From contig JAVZSS010000033.1 of assembly GCA_044343155.1 (NCBI GenBank), positions 1 through 5,533 of the forward strand: a stretch of 5,533 nt of DNA, written 5' to 3'. Shown piece by piece: positions 1 through 5,533 of this stretch. The notes below the pieces were generated by a model, which saw only the letters and a program-made list of their open reading frames with translations, was not told the DNA's origin and did not search any database. A program made the position numbers and the translations under genes. Numbering within the stretch: position 1 is the stretch's first letter; each line of letters begins with the position of its first letter. The DNA comes from SpSt-28 sp044343155 (GTDB taxonomy: Archaea; Aenigmatarchaeota; Aenigmatarchaeia; CG10238-14; SpSt-28).

Positions 1-323
1 TGAAGAAAAACAGTTAAATTGCTACGAAGCATCTTGTCCATATCTTCAGGATAACTCTCGATTGTTCCTATATCTCGATAAACTGTTTTTGCTTTTCCAG
101 TAACACCACTTGTTTTAAAACGCCATAATCCATTCCCTGGAATAAATAACTTTTCAAAACTAACTTCTTTTGGATCTATAATAGGTAATTTTTTAAAGTC
201 TTCATAACTTTTAACATTCCATGGCGGAAGAGACAATTCTTTACCAAACTCTGTACTTCTAAGGATTTCATATACTTCTTTAAGCTTTGTTTTATTTTTA
301 TCAAAGTACTCCTCTACATTCAT
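1..323 (-). CDS. Adenylate-forming (AMP) ligase, PaaK/LuxE-like, N-terminal part only
   Basis: The reading frame is open from an ATG at 323 to the left edge (107 full codons plus 2 nt), so the C-terminal part is missing. The translation begins MNVEEYFDKNKTKLKEVYEI and has KTSGVTGKAKTVYRD at about residues 70-84. This matches the Ser/Thr/Gly-rich phosphate-binding (A3) motif of AMP-forming acyl/aryl-CoA synthetases and related ligases, except that a Val occupies a position usually Ser or Thr. Such enzymes adenylate a carboxylate and pass it to CoA or another acceptor. The short region before the motif is more like PaaK/CapK/LuxE-type proteins than long acyl-CoA synthetases; this is inference. 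The start lies 20 nt after the upstream stop and has a GGAG site, so it is the fourth gene of the operon. The substrate is unknown, and the rest of the gene is needed to name the subfamily. Confidence 0.7.
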   Translation of the reverse strand, partial: MNVEEYFDKNKTKLKEVYEILRSTEFGKELSLPPWNVKSYEDFKKLPIIDPKEVSFEKLFIPGNGLWRFKTSGVTGKAKTVYRDIGTIESYPEDMDKMLRSNLTVFL

Positions 324-331
324 TTTAAAAT

Positions 332-339
332 CCAACTCC
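332..339 (-). promoter_or_regulatory. Ribosome binding site of the ligase gene
   Basis: On the minus strand GGAGTTGG lies 8 nt before the ATG at 323 and resembles the archaeal consensus GGAGGTGA. It supports this ATG as the start and independent initiation within the operon mRNA. Confidence 0.6.
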
Positions 340-343
340 TTTA

Positions 344-1492
344 TTAAGTTTCATAAAGATTTCTCCAAAGAGTTAACCATTGTCTATAACTTTCAGATAT
401 TTGAGTACTTATTTCTTTTTTAGAGTCCATTTCTTTGAGCAAATTTTCATACCATTTCTCTTTATGAGAACAAGAAAGCATATCTATTGCTTCAATGTAA
501 GAATAATCAAGCGTTCCTTTATATTCATCTAACAATTCTATTGCTGTTTGACTACAAGAACATTCTTCTATTTCTAAGCTTTGTGGTAACTTAGGATTAG
601 CAATGAATACATTTTTACGCAATTCTGGAGGCAATCTCTTTAGAACTTCAACTATTGCCCATACTTCTATTGGCTTGTATAATCCATGCTTATATAACCA
701 ATAAAGGAGAGTATAAGGTTGTATTCCAATACGAAGAAGAACAACCCTATCTGCTCCATACTGAAAAGCAAATTTTATAGATTCAACAGTGTCCACAATA
801 TTAGTCCGGTCATCAATAAAAGGTTTTCCTATTGTCACATATACTGTTGAGCTTATATTATACTTTTTAAGTAATTTAAGAGATCTAATAAACAATTTAA
901 TTGATAGGCATTTATTTATACATAGTTCTCTAATCAAATCATTTGAACTTTCTAGACCAATACCAATAGATAATTTAGATGGATCTTCAACGGCCTCAGC
1001 AAGTCTTCTAAGAGATTCTTCATTTATATATTCAGCTCTTGACTCAATATTTATGTAATATATGTCACTCACATCATTCAACTCTTTTAATATTTNNNNN
1101 NNNNNAGGCACTTCATTAGGATCTAAAAATGAACCTGCTGTTCCAATAGCAACCATTTGATGATTCGGAATTCTTTTAATAATTTCTAATCCTCTCTTGA
1201 ATTGATTATATACTGTTTTTCTTCCAATATTTCTTTTAAAACTAGCTAATCTTGAATAACCACACATTGTACATCCGCCATTTCTTAAAAGATGAGAGCA
1301 AGGATTTGTTACTAAAATAAGAAAAGGCATCATATAATTTTTCTCACATTCATTTGAATCTGTTGGAGGTAGAACTGTTTTTTCAAAATATAAATAGGTA
1401 ATTCCGGTATTAGGGTTAAGGGTATACATAGGTTTACGGATTTCTTTCATGACATTAATAAGAGCAGTCTTATAAGAAGAATATTCTTCCAC
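344..1492 (-). CDS. Radical SAM protein, RaSEA-like (archaeosine-type, TIGR01210/Elp3-like)
   Basis: This is a 382-residue radical SAM enzyme. Cys65, Cys74 and Cys77 (NPCSHLLRNGGCTMCGYS, C-X8-C-X2-C) should bind the [4Fe-4S] cluster that cleaves S-adenosylmethionine. Other family-like stretches are GTAGSFLDPNEVP (117-129), IESRAEYI (149-156), IGIGLESSNDLIRELCINK (176-194) and IGKPFIDDRT (221-230). From memory these resemble RaSEA, which acts with ArcS in converting preQ0-tRNA to archaeosine. C311, C313, C341 and H343 may form a C-terminal metal site. The neighbours are a phosphotransferase-like gene and an AMP ligase, not obvious archaeosine genes, so a RaSEA paralog acting on another substrate is also possible. 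The start is GTG at 1492, overlapping the upstream TAG by 1 nt (TAGTG); an in-frame ATG at 1450 is the alternative. A 10-N gap hides about residues 130-133. Family membership is fairly certain; the exact reaction is not. Confidence 0.82.
   Translation of the reverse strand: MEEYSSYKTALINVMKEIRKPMYTLNPNTGITYLYFEKTVLPPTDSNECEKNYMMPFLILVTNPCSHLLRNGGCTMCGYSRLASFKRNIGRKTVYNQFKRGLEIIKRIPNHQMVAIGTAGSFLDPNEVPXXXXILKELNDVSDIYYINIESRAEYINEESLRRLAEAVEDPSKLSIGIGLESSNDLIRELCINKCLSIKLFIRSLKLLKKYNISSTVYVTIGKPFIDDRTNIVDTVESIKFAFQYGADRVVLLRIGIQPYTLLYWLYKHGLYKPIEVWAIVEVLKRLPPELRKNVFIANPKLPQSLEIEECSCSQTAIELLDEYKGTLDYSYIEAIDMLSCSHKEKWYENLLKEMDSKKEISTQISESYRQWLTLWRNLYET
1096..1105. other. Assembly gap (10 N) inside the radical SAM gene
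   Basis: Ten N fall just after GTAGSFLDPNEVP. The frame is kept on both sides when the gap is counted as 10 bases, and the last hidden codon ends in AA (Lys, Gln or Glu). A run of exactly 10 is a common placeholder, so the true length may differ. The gene is probably intact rather than frameshifted, because both halves match the same family in one frame. Confidence 0.9.
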
Positions 1493-2607
1493 TATTTTCC
1501 CTGCCTCCTAAAATCTATTGATTTTAGAAGATGTGACACAGCTTTTTCTTTACTCCAGTTTCCCCAAGGTCTAGGAATTCTAACTTTATCTTTAACCTTA
1601 GATGCAAACTTATATACTTCTGGAAGTATATCTTTCCAATTTTCACCAATTTCTTCATACAATGGCTTTAAAGGATAGAAAAACATATCGATTCCTTTCT
1701 TAAGAAGAAAACTTTCATCATTTGATTTTTTTTCTATTGTACTAACAGCTCTTTCTGTAACTTCTTTTACTTTTTCATACAGATCTTTCAACTCTCTTTC
1801 ATCTTTTATAACTTTATCATCTACCACTATTACAAACTTTTCTATAGCCTGAGGAAATGGTGGATTAGAATGAACATGACCTAGAAAGAATACAGTAATG
1901 CTTATGTTATTGTAAATACCAATCTCTTTAAAATGATCAAATGGAAAATCTGAAACTATATCCCACATTTCTCCAGCTTTTAAGTGAAAATACTCTTTTA
2001 CAAAAATAGTGGATTTATTTTCTAACAAATAGGGACCATGCATCATACGAGAAAAATCAAGTAGGTAATAATAAAGTGCTTCAACATACAAAAGAAGTAA
2101 AGCTTCCAATTTTGATAAAAGTTGTGCCATTTCAGGACTTTCTTTAACACTTATGAAATATTTTTCATACTCTTTTAGATTTTGCTGTAATTCTTTTCTA
2201 GACCAAACTAAGTTTCTTTTTCTTTCACAAAAAGGTTCGCCATTTCTTAGAATAATAAGCAGTTTGAGAAAATATTTTATAAGTTCATATTTTTCTTCAT
2301 AACTTAAAGGTTTGAGAACTTTATTAGACCATGAACAAAGATAGTTAGCAATTTTTGTGGGACTTTTTATTATATTTCCAATATCAGTTAAGGTATATCC
2401 ATTCTCTTCCAAACGTCTAAAAATTCTAAAAAATTCTCTAAAGAGTATAGGACCAACTAAAGAATTTAAAAACACAGGATGAAATGGCCAATAATCCTTT
2501 CCACCACCATGTTGCATATCTATATCATATATAGATTCAGCAATAGTTTTAAACAATTCACTAATCAAATCGTCAACTTGATGCATAGACTTTTCCTTCT
2601 GTACCAT
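1492..2607 (-). CDS. Uncharacterised operon protein, possible partner subunit of the PEP-synthase-like protein
   Basis: I do not recognise this 371-residue protein. No signal peptide or clear membrane segment is visible. The N-terminal 190 residues look mainly helical; the second half contains beta-like stretches (ISITVFFLGHVHS, 235-247; EKFVIVVDD, 256-264). Distinctive, perhaps conserved, stretches are DMQHGGGKDYWPFHPVF (30-46), MMHGPYLLENK (188-198), FLGHVHSNPPFP (241-252) and IPRPWGNW (344-351). Several His residues (33, 43, 190, 208, 244, 246) could serve in catalysis or metal binding, but that is speculation. The ATG at 2607 has a strong SD and lies 35 nt inside the end of the preceding gene; the later ATG at 2586 is less likely. 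Its last base is shared with the start of the radical SAM gene. Such tight coupling suggests joint expression and perhaps a complex. Because the upstream protein lacks a substrate domain, this one could supply the phosphoryl-acceptor site (inference). Confidence 0.85.
   Translation of the reverse strand: MVQKEKSMHQVDDLISELFKTIAESIYDIDMQHGGGKDYWPFHPVFLNSLVGPILFREFFRIFRRLEENGYTLTDIGNIIKSPTKIANYLCSWSNKVLKPLSYEEKYELIKYFLKLLIILRNGEPFCERKRNLVWSRKELQQNLKEYEKYFISVKESPEMAQLLSKLEALLLLYVEALYYYLLDFSRMMHGPYLLENKSTIFVKEYFHLKAGEMWDIVSDFPFDHFKEIGIYNNISITVFFLGHVHSNPPFPQAIEKFVIVVDDKVIKDERELKDLYEKVKEVTERAVSTIEKKSNDESFLLKKGIDMFFYPLKPLYEEIGENWKDILPEVYKFASKVKDKVRIPRPWGNWSKEKAVSHLLKSIDFRRQGK
1504..1508 (-). promoter_or_regulatory. 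Ribosome binding site of the radical SAM gene
   Basis: GGAGG on the minus strand lies 11 nt before the GTG at 1492, inside the end of the preceding gene. The spacing is slightly long. It supports GTG at 1492 over the ATG at 1450, although coupled re-initiation at the TAGTG overlap is also likely. Confidence 0.55.
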
Positions 2608-3790
2608 TAACTACCACCTCCATATTATCTTTTAACACTTTTGTAGCATTTTTTGTTCCAACAACACAAGGAATACCCAATTCTCTTGCTACAATTGCTG
2701 CATGACATATCATACCTCCAATATCTGTTATTATTGCTTTTGCTTTCTGAATTGCAGTTAAATATAATGGGTTTGTCATTACAGTAACTAAAATATCACC
2801 CTCTTTCACTTTATGCACTTCTCCAGGATTTAATACAATTTTTACTTTTCCTTGAGCAATACCAGGACTTGCACCTATACCCTTTAAAATAATTTTTTTC
2901 TTTAAACTTTCTTTTACAATCATAGAATTTGTTGTTATTGCTCTTGATTGAAGTAACCAAATTCTATTATCAAAAATACACCACTCTATGTCTTGTGGAT
3001 TTATGAAAATCTTTTCCACTTTTAAACAAATCTTTGCTATTTTCTTTACATCAGAATCTGAAAGTGATGGAATTCTCTCATTTATTCTTTTTTCTAAAAT
3101 AGAAAGCGTTTTTCTGTTTATAACAAAATAATCTGGAATTATTTTACCACTAACTATTAAATCACCCAAACCCCGAGCTGATTCTATTAACAAAGCATTT
3201 TTATTTAATGGATGAAGTGTAAAAGTTACACCAGAAACCTCAGCTGGAATCATCTCTTGAACTATTACTGCCATACCTTCTAAACGAAGTACTCCTTTTT
3301 TCATTCTATAAATAACTGCCCTTTCACTAAATAAAGAAGCCCAACACTTCTTTACATTTTCTAAAACTAACTCTAATTCTGCTTTTACATTTAGAAAAGT
3401 ATCATGCATTCCAGCAAAAGAAACTCTCAAACTATCTTCACTTACAGCCGAAGATCTAACAGAAACATATTTAACGTTTAAATTTTTTAAACTCTCAGCT
3501 ATTTCTGAAACAATATTTCTAGGAATTTTTCCATTTAAAATCAAATCCCTAATTTTCCAGCTTTTATCCTTGAGGTTATCTTCATTAATTTCAGCCACTA
3601 AATTTTTTATTCTATCTAATAGGTTATTGTATTTTAAATACTCAAAAAAAGCGTTAGAAGTTATTACAAAACCTTTCGGAACATCGAAACCATTATTAAT
3701 AAGAACAGCTAATGAATAACCCTTACCACCAATTTCTGAAACATTCGGCTCTTTTATTTCCCCCAAAGACTTTACAAATATACCTTCCAT
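2573..3790 (-). CDS. PEP-synthase-like phosphotransferase: ATP-grasp plus phospho-His domain, no PEP barrel
   Basis: This 405-residue protein has two of the three parts of PEP synthase (PPDK family). Residues 1 to about 290 are the ATP-binding domain: GGKGYSLA (21-28), VRSSAVSEDS (111-120), SFAGMHDTFLNV (124-135), QEMIPAEVSGVTFT (178-191), ESARGLGD (203-210), DIEW (267-270) and QSRA (281-284). Residues about 300-405 are the swivelling domain, with GIGASPGIAQGKV (304-316) and GGMICHAAIVARELGIP (358-374). His363 is the expected phosphorylated histidine. The C-terminal PEP/pyruvate barrel of PEP synthases (usually about 750-800 residues in all) is absent, and the gene ends normally at TGA. It is therefore unlikely to make PEP alone. 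Related modules occur in rifampin phosphotransferase and, split over subunits, in phenylphosphate synthase, where another substrate receives the phosphate. It is first in the operon and overlaps the next gene by 35 nt. The domain assignment is secure; the substrate is unknown. Confidence 0.9.
   Translation of the reverse strand: MEGIFVKSLGEIKEPNVSEIGGKGYSLAVLINNGFDVPKGFVITSNAFFEYLKYNNLLDRIKNLVAEINEDNLKDKSWKIRDLILNGKIPRNIVSEIAESLKNLNVKYVSVRSSAVSEDSLRVSFAGMHDTFLNVKAELELVLENVKKCWASLFSERAVIYRMKKGVLRLEGMAVIVQEMIPAEVSGVTFTLHPLNKNALLIESARGLGDLIVSGKIIPDYFVINRKTLSILEKRINERIPSLSDSDVKKIAKICLKVEKIFINPQDIEWCIFDNRIWLLQSRAITTNSMIVKESLKKKIILKGIGASPGIAQGKVKIVLNPGEVHKVKEGDILVTVMTNPLYLTAIQKAKAIITDIGGMICHAAIVARELGIPCVVGTKNATKVLKDNMEVVVNGTEGKVYASS
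2614..2621 (-). promoter_or_regulatory. Strong ribosome binding site of the unknown 371-residue protein
   Basis: GGAGGTGG on the minus strand matches the archaeal 16S-complementary consensus at seven positions and sits 6 nt before the ATG at 2607. It lies within the coding sequence of the preceding gene. It fixes this start and explains the 35-nt overlap. Confidence 0.8.
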
Positions 3791-3817
3791 TTACAATTTC
3801 CCCAATTTAAATATCAT

Positions 3818-3862
3818 TCTATAACCTTAATACTTTTTTGATATGAAACGTATCTATATACT
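3818..3862 (-). promoter_or_regulatory. Candidate promoter(s) of the four-gene operon
   Basis: Two TATA-like boxes face left. TTATAGAA (3825 to 3818) is centred about 31 nt before the ATG at 3790 and would give an almost leaderless mRNA. AGTATATAGATA (3862 to 3851) would give a leader of about 40 nt. Only a weak GGGGA (3803-3799) precedes the ATG, not a good SD, which slightly favours the nearer box. This is inferred from pattern and spacing only. Confidence 0.4.
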
Positions 3863-3979
3863 CTAGTTACCCTCTCTTTTTACTTGTTCTTTCCATTTTA
3901 ATTAGAAAATTCACAAGCTTTATATTCTCTCAAATTCAAGATGTTTATCGTATTTTAATTTAACCACTTTATAGTAACA

Positions 3980-3990
3980 AATATATATTA
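3980..3990 (+). promoter_or_regulatory. TATA box for a probable leaderless transcript of the metallopeptidase-like gene
   Basis: AATATATATTA is centred about 25 nt before the ATG at 4010. Archaeal TATA boxes lie about 26 nt before the transcription start, so the mRNA would begin at or next to the ATG. No GGAG-like site precedes this ATG, which fits leaderless translation. Confidence 0.5.
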
Positions 3991-4009
3991 ACTTTTTAAA
4001 TTAATATTT

Positions 4010-5215
4010 ATGAGCTCCCTAAGAACTTTAGAAAAAATTTTATTTGAAGCGAAAAATAAAGTAGAGGATTGGATAAAAGAAGAGTATAAGATAGAAAAAA
4101 ATCTACCAAAACCTATAATTATAAGTGCAAAAGAAATAGAAGCTATCCTTAATAATACAAAGCCTTCAATAGAAGAAATAGAAATTATATGCCAATTTCC
4201 AACCTCAAATGAAGAGCTAAGACTTTTATGTGAAGCTTATAATGAAAATAGGAGCATGGAAATAGATATCACTCAAGAAGAAAAAATTGACGAAATAGTT
4301 AAGATTATTTCCTCATATCTTAAAAATAGAAATATTGAATTTTCTTATGAAACTAAAAAAATATCTAATGACTTTGGAACTGAAGGTAAAATCAAGCTTC
4401 GTAACTGCTTTAAAATAAATTTTTTCTTAAATAATTGGAAATGTAGTTTTGGGGATATTTATGAACTTAGTTCTTTTTTATCTGAGTTAAAAAAGAAATA
4501 TCTTAGTGAGAAAATATTCTCTTGCTTTTTTTACTCAATAAAAGATGAGAAGAGTTTTGAAGATTGTTTGGATGAAAACTATAAAGAAGTATTAAAAGGA
4601 ATAGGATCTAATTTAGAATATATTTTTAAACGATTTGTTTCCCTCAGAATTATTTATGATGAAAGTGAGAGAAGATTTAAAGTAGTTCCTTGGTCAAATG
4701 CAGAGAATAACAGGATATTTGTAAGAGAAAGGCTTGAAGAATTAACCCCAGAACAAATATTTGGGGTTGGAGTTCATGAGTTTTTACATAATATAGAAGA
4801 GAAGTTATTTGAATCTATTTCTGAAGAAGAATGTAAAGTACTCAATGATATTATTCTAAGGAGAATAAATGAATTTTGTGAAAAAAATAGATTAACTATA
4901 ATAAAGCAAAATAATTTTGAATATATAATACTAACTCCTCATGGAGAAAAAATAAATGTTACATATATGTATGGAAACGATGGAAAAAAAGGTATTTTAA
5001 AAGCATCACTTTTCCATTTAACCAAAGAAGCATTAGTAGAATCAGAAACCATAAGAATATGTGAAAAATATGGATTAAATTCTGAAAATCTTAAAAAAGT
5101 TAGAATCAAAGAACTTAACGAGATGGAAGAAAAAGGATTAAGAGGACTTATTATTTATGCAGGTTATTTATCTGGAGATGAATTCTATAAACAAAGAAAG
5201 GTAATTGTCTTTTAA
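4010..5215 (+). CDS. Putative zinc metallopeptidase (HEFLH), otherwise uncharacterised
   Basis: This 401-residue protein has no signal peptide or membrane segment, so it is probably cytosolic; it contains nine Cys residues. The main landmark is LTPEQIFGVGVHEFLHNIEE (245-264). HEFLH (256-260) fits the HExxH motif: two zinc-binding His residues and the general-base Glu257, within a predicted helix. In gluzincins a third ligand, Glu, follows downstream; E339 or E344 in LTKEALVESETI (337-348) is a candidate, about 80 residues later. The first 200 residues are charged, mixed helix and strand, with no family I can name. A distant link to DUF1704/MATCAP-type HExxxH peptidases was considered, but the spacing differs. 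It is transcribed alone, divergent from the operon, and converges with the CRISPR array. The ATG at 4010 is supported by a TATA box at leaderless distance. That it is a gene is near certain; peptidase activity is inferred from one motif. Confidence 0.8.
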   Translation: MSSLRTLEKILFEAKNKVEDWIKEEYKIEKNLPKPIIISAKEIEAILNNTKPSIEEIEIICQFPTSNEELRLLCEAYNENRSMEIDITQEEKIDEIVKIISSYLKNRNIEFSYETKKISNDFGTEGKIKLRNCFKINFFLNNWKCSFGDIYELSSFLSELKKKYLSEKIFSCFFYSIKDEKSFEDCLDENYKEVLKGIGSNLEYIFKRFVSLRIIYDESERRFKVVPWSNAENNRIFVRERLEELTPEQIFGVGVHEFLHNIEEKLFESISEEECKVLNDIILRRINEFCEKNRLTIIKQNNFEYIILTPHGEKINVTYMYGNDGKKGILKASLFHLTKEALVESETIRICEKYGLNSENLKKVRIKELNEMEEKGLRGLIIYAGYLSGDEFYKQRKVIVF

Positions 5216-5216
5216 G
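5201..5216 (+). repeat. Imperfect direct repeat, copy 1 (over the metallopeptidase stop codon)
   Basis: GTAATTGTCTTTTAAG here and GTAATCGTCCTTTAAG at 5250-5265 match at 14 of 16 positions, with two T/C differences. Copy 1 holds the last codons and stop of the metallopeptidase gene. The copies lie on either side of the N gap. Confidence 0.5.
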
Positions 5217-5226
5217 TTGAATTTAA

Positions 5227-5236
5227 NNNNNNNNNN
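5227..5236. other. Assembly gap (10 N) between the metallopeptidase gene and the CRISPR array
   Basis: A second run of exactly ten N lies 11 nt after the stop codon and 30 nt before the first visible repeat. It is probably a scaffold join. Its true length is unknown, so further repeats or spacers could be missing here. Confidence 0.9.
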
Positions 5237-5241
5237 TACAT

Positions 5242-5246
5242 AAAAA
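5242..5246 (-). terminator. Possible oligo-T terminator for the CRISPR transcript
   Basis: On the minus strand a T5 run inside TTATTTTTATG lies about 20 nt past the last visible repeat in the crRNA direction. Archaeal RNA polymerase often stops at oligo-T. In such AT-rich DNA, T5 is common, so this is weak. Confidence 0.25.
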
Positions 5247-5249
5247 TAA

Positions 5250-5265
5250 GTAATCGTCCTTTAAG
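5250..5265 (+). repeat. Imperfect direct repeat, copy 2 (next to the first CRISPR repeat)
   Basis: This is the second copy of the 16-bp repeat at 5201-5216 (14 of 16 identical). It ends one base before the first CRISPR repeat. An in-frame TAA just upstream means it does not continue a coding sequence. Confidence 0.5.
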
Positions 5266-5266
5266 A

Positions 5267-5498
5267 CTTTCAATCCTACATTAGTCTGATTTTAACAGGT
5301 GTAGGTAATCTTGATGAGCAAACTGCAATATTAGCTTTCAATCCTACATTAGTCTGATTTTAACAAGTAGTTGTTTGTAAGCTTATATGTAAAAGCATTA
5401 TCTTTCAATCCTACATTAGTCTGATTTTAACGTTTCCAAAGCGGAGTAGATACAAGTGGCTGGTCTACCTTTCAATCCTACATTAGTCTGATTTTAAC
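5267..5498 (-). CRISPR. CRISPR array: four identical 30-bp repeats, three spacers
   Basis: Four perfect 30-bp repeats lie at 5267-5296, 5335-5364, 5402-5431 and 5469-5498. On the plus strand each begins CTTTCAATCC and ends CTGATTTTAAC. The spacers are 38, 37 and 37 bp (5297-5334, 5365-5401, 5432-5468) and unrelated in sequence. Read on the minus strand the repeat ends ATTGAAAG, which matches the 8-nt 5' handle of archaeal crRNAs from type I-A, I-B and III systems. This makes minus the likely crRNA strand and puts the leader to the right. The repeat resembles the Archaeoglobus-type repeat as I remember it. No cas gene is present here, so the subtype cannot be set. Spacer GC is about 37%, 24% and 49% from left to right. 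Transcription would run towards the 3' end of the metallopeptidase gene. Confidence 0.97.
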
Positions 5499-5533
5499 TT
5501 AAATATTTTACTTATAAAATAGTATAATGGCTT
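5499..5533 (-). other. AT-rich flank of the array: leader start or a further spacer
   Basis: These 35 bases follow the fourth repeat, and 30 of them are A or T. On the minus strand they contain TTTTATAAG, a TATA-like element, as expected close to a leader. Spacers here are 37-38 bp, so the window ends just before a fifth repeat would show. Leader and fourth spacer therefore both remain possible. Confidence 0.5.

Noticed and set aside
789..1058. An 89-codon open frame on the plus strand
   Set aside because: It lies wholly antisense to the radical SAM gene, whose family motifs are conserved in the other strand, and it has no SD or recognisable protein features.
1096..1105. Possible frameshift or pseudogene in the radical SAM gene
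   Set aside because: Both sides of the N run read in one frame and match the same family, so a simple assembly gap is the better explanation.
2573..3790. Truncated PEP synthase (pseudogene)
   Set aside because: The motifs are intact, the protein ends just after a complete swivelling domain, and the next gene starts with a strong SD inside its end. This looks like a designed two-domain protein, not decay.
3791..4009. Small gene, tRNA or riboswitch in the divergent intergenic region
   Set aside because: I saw no tRNA-like arms, no long open frame and no convincing stem. Candidate promoters explain what is visible.
5267..5498. Leader on the left of the CRISPR array
   Set aside because: The repeat's ATTGAAAG end reads on the minus strand, which puts the leader on the right. 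The left side is short, interrupted by the N gap and abuts a gene.

Overview
The window is AT-rich (roughly 30% GC by eye) and looks archaeal. Three things point that way. One gene belongs to the RaSEA/TIGR01210 radical-SAM group, known from archaea. The CRISPR repeat, read on the minus strand, starts GTTAAAATC and ends ATTGAAAG, a typical archaeal repeat form. Promoter and start architecture is also archaeal: TATA-like boxes about 25-30 nt before genes that lack a Shine-Dalgarno (SD) site, with GGAG/GGAGGTG sites only before downstream operon genes. That mixed pattern is best known from Sulfolobus-like and other TACK archaea, but the lineage cannot be fixed here. Two runs of exactly 10 N (1096-1105, 5227-5236) indicate a draft scaffold, possibly a metagenome bin.

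Left side, minus strand (3790 down to 1): a tight four-gene operon. In transcription order it encodes (1) a two-domain PEP-synthase-like phosphotransferase with ATP-grasp and swivelling phospho-histidine domains but no PEP-binding barrel; (2) a 371-residue protein I do not recognise, whose start overlaps the previous gene by 35 nt; (3) a RaSEA-like radical SAM enzyme whose GTG start overlaps the previous stop by 1 nt; and (4) the N-terminal 107 codons of an adenylate-forming ligase resembling PaaK/LuxE proteins, cut by the window edge. Kinase, unknown partner, radical SAM enzyme and ligase together suggest an uncharacterised small-molecule or RNA-modification pathway. The unknown protein is a candidate phosphoryl-acceptor subunit for the barrel-less kinase. 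This is the most interesting part of the window.

Middle (3791-4009): a 219-bp divergent intergenic region with candidate promoters for the operon (minus) and for the gene to the right (plus).

Right side, plus strand (4010-5215): a single 401-residue cytosolic protein with an HEFLH zinc-metallopeptidase motif, probably read from a leaderless mRNA. It is followed by a short imperfect direct repeat around the second N gap.

Right end (5267-5498): a CRISPR array with four identical 30-bp repeats and three 37-38-bp spacers. The expected crRNA strand is minus, so it is transcribed towards the metallopeptidase gene and the leader should lie to the right. No cas gene is present in the window.
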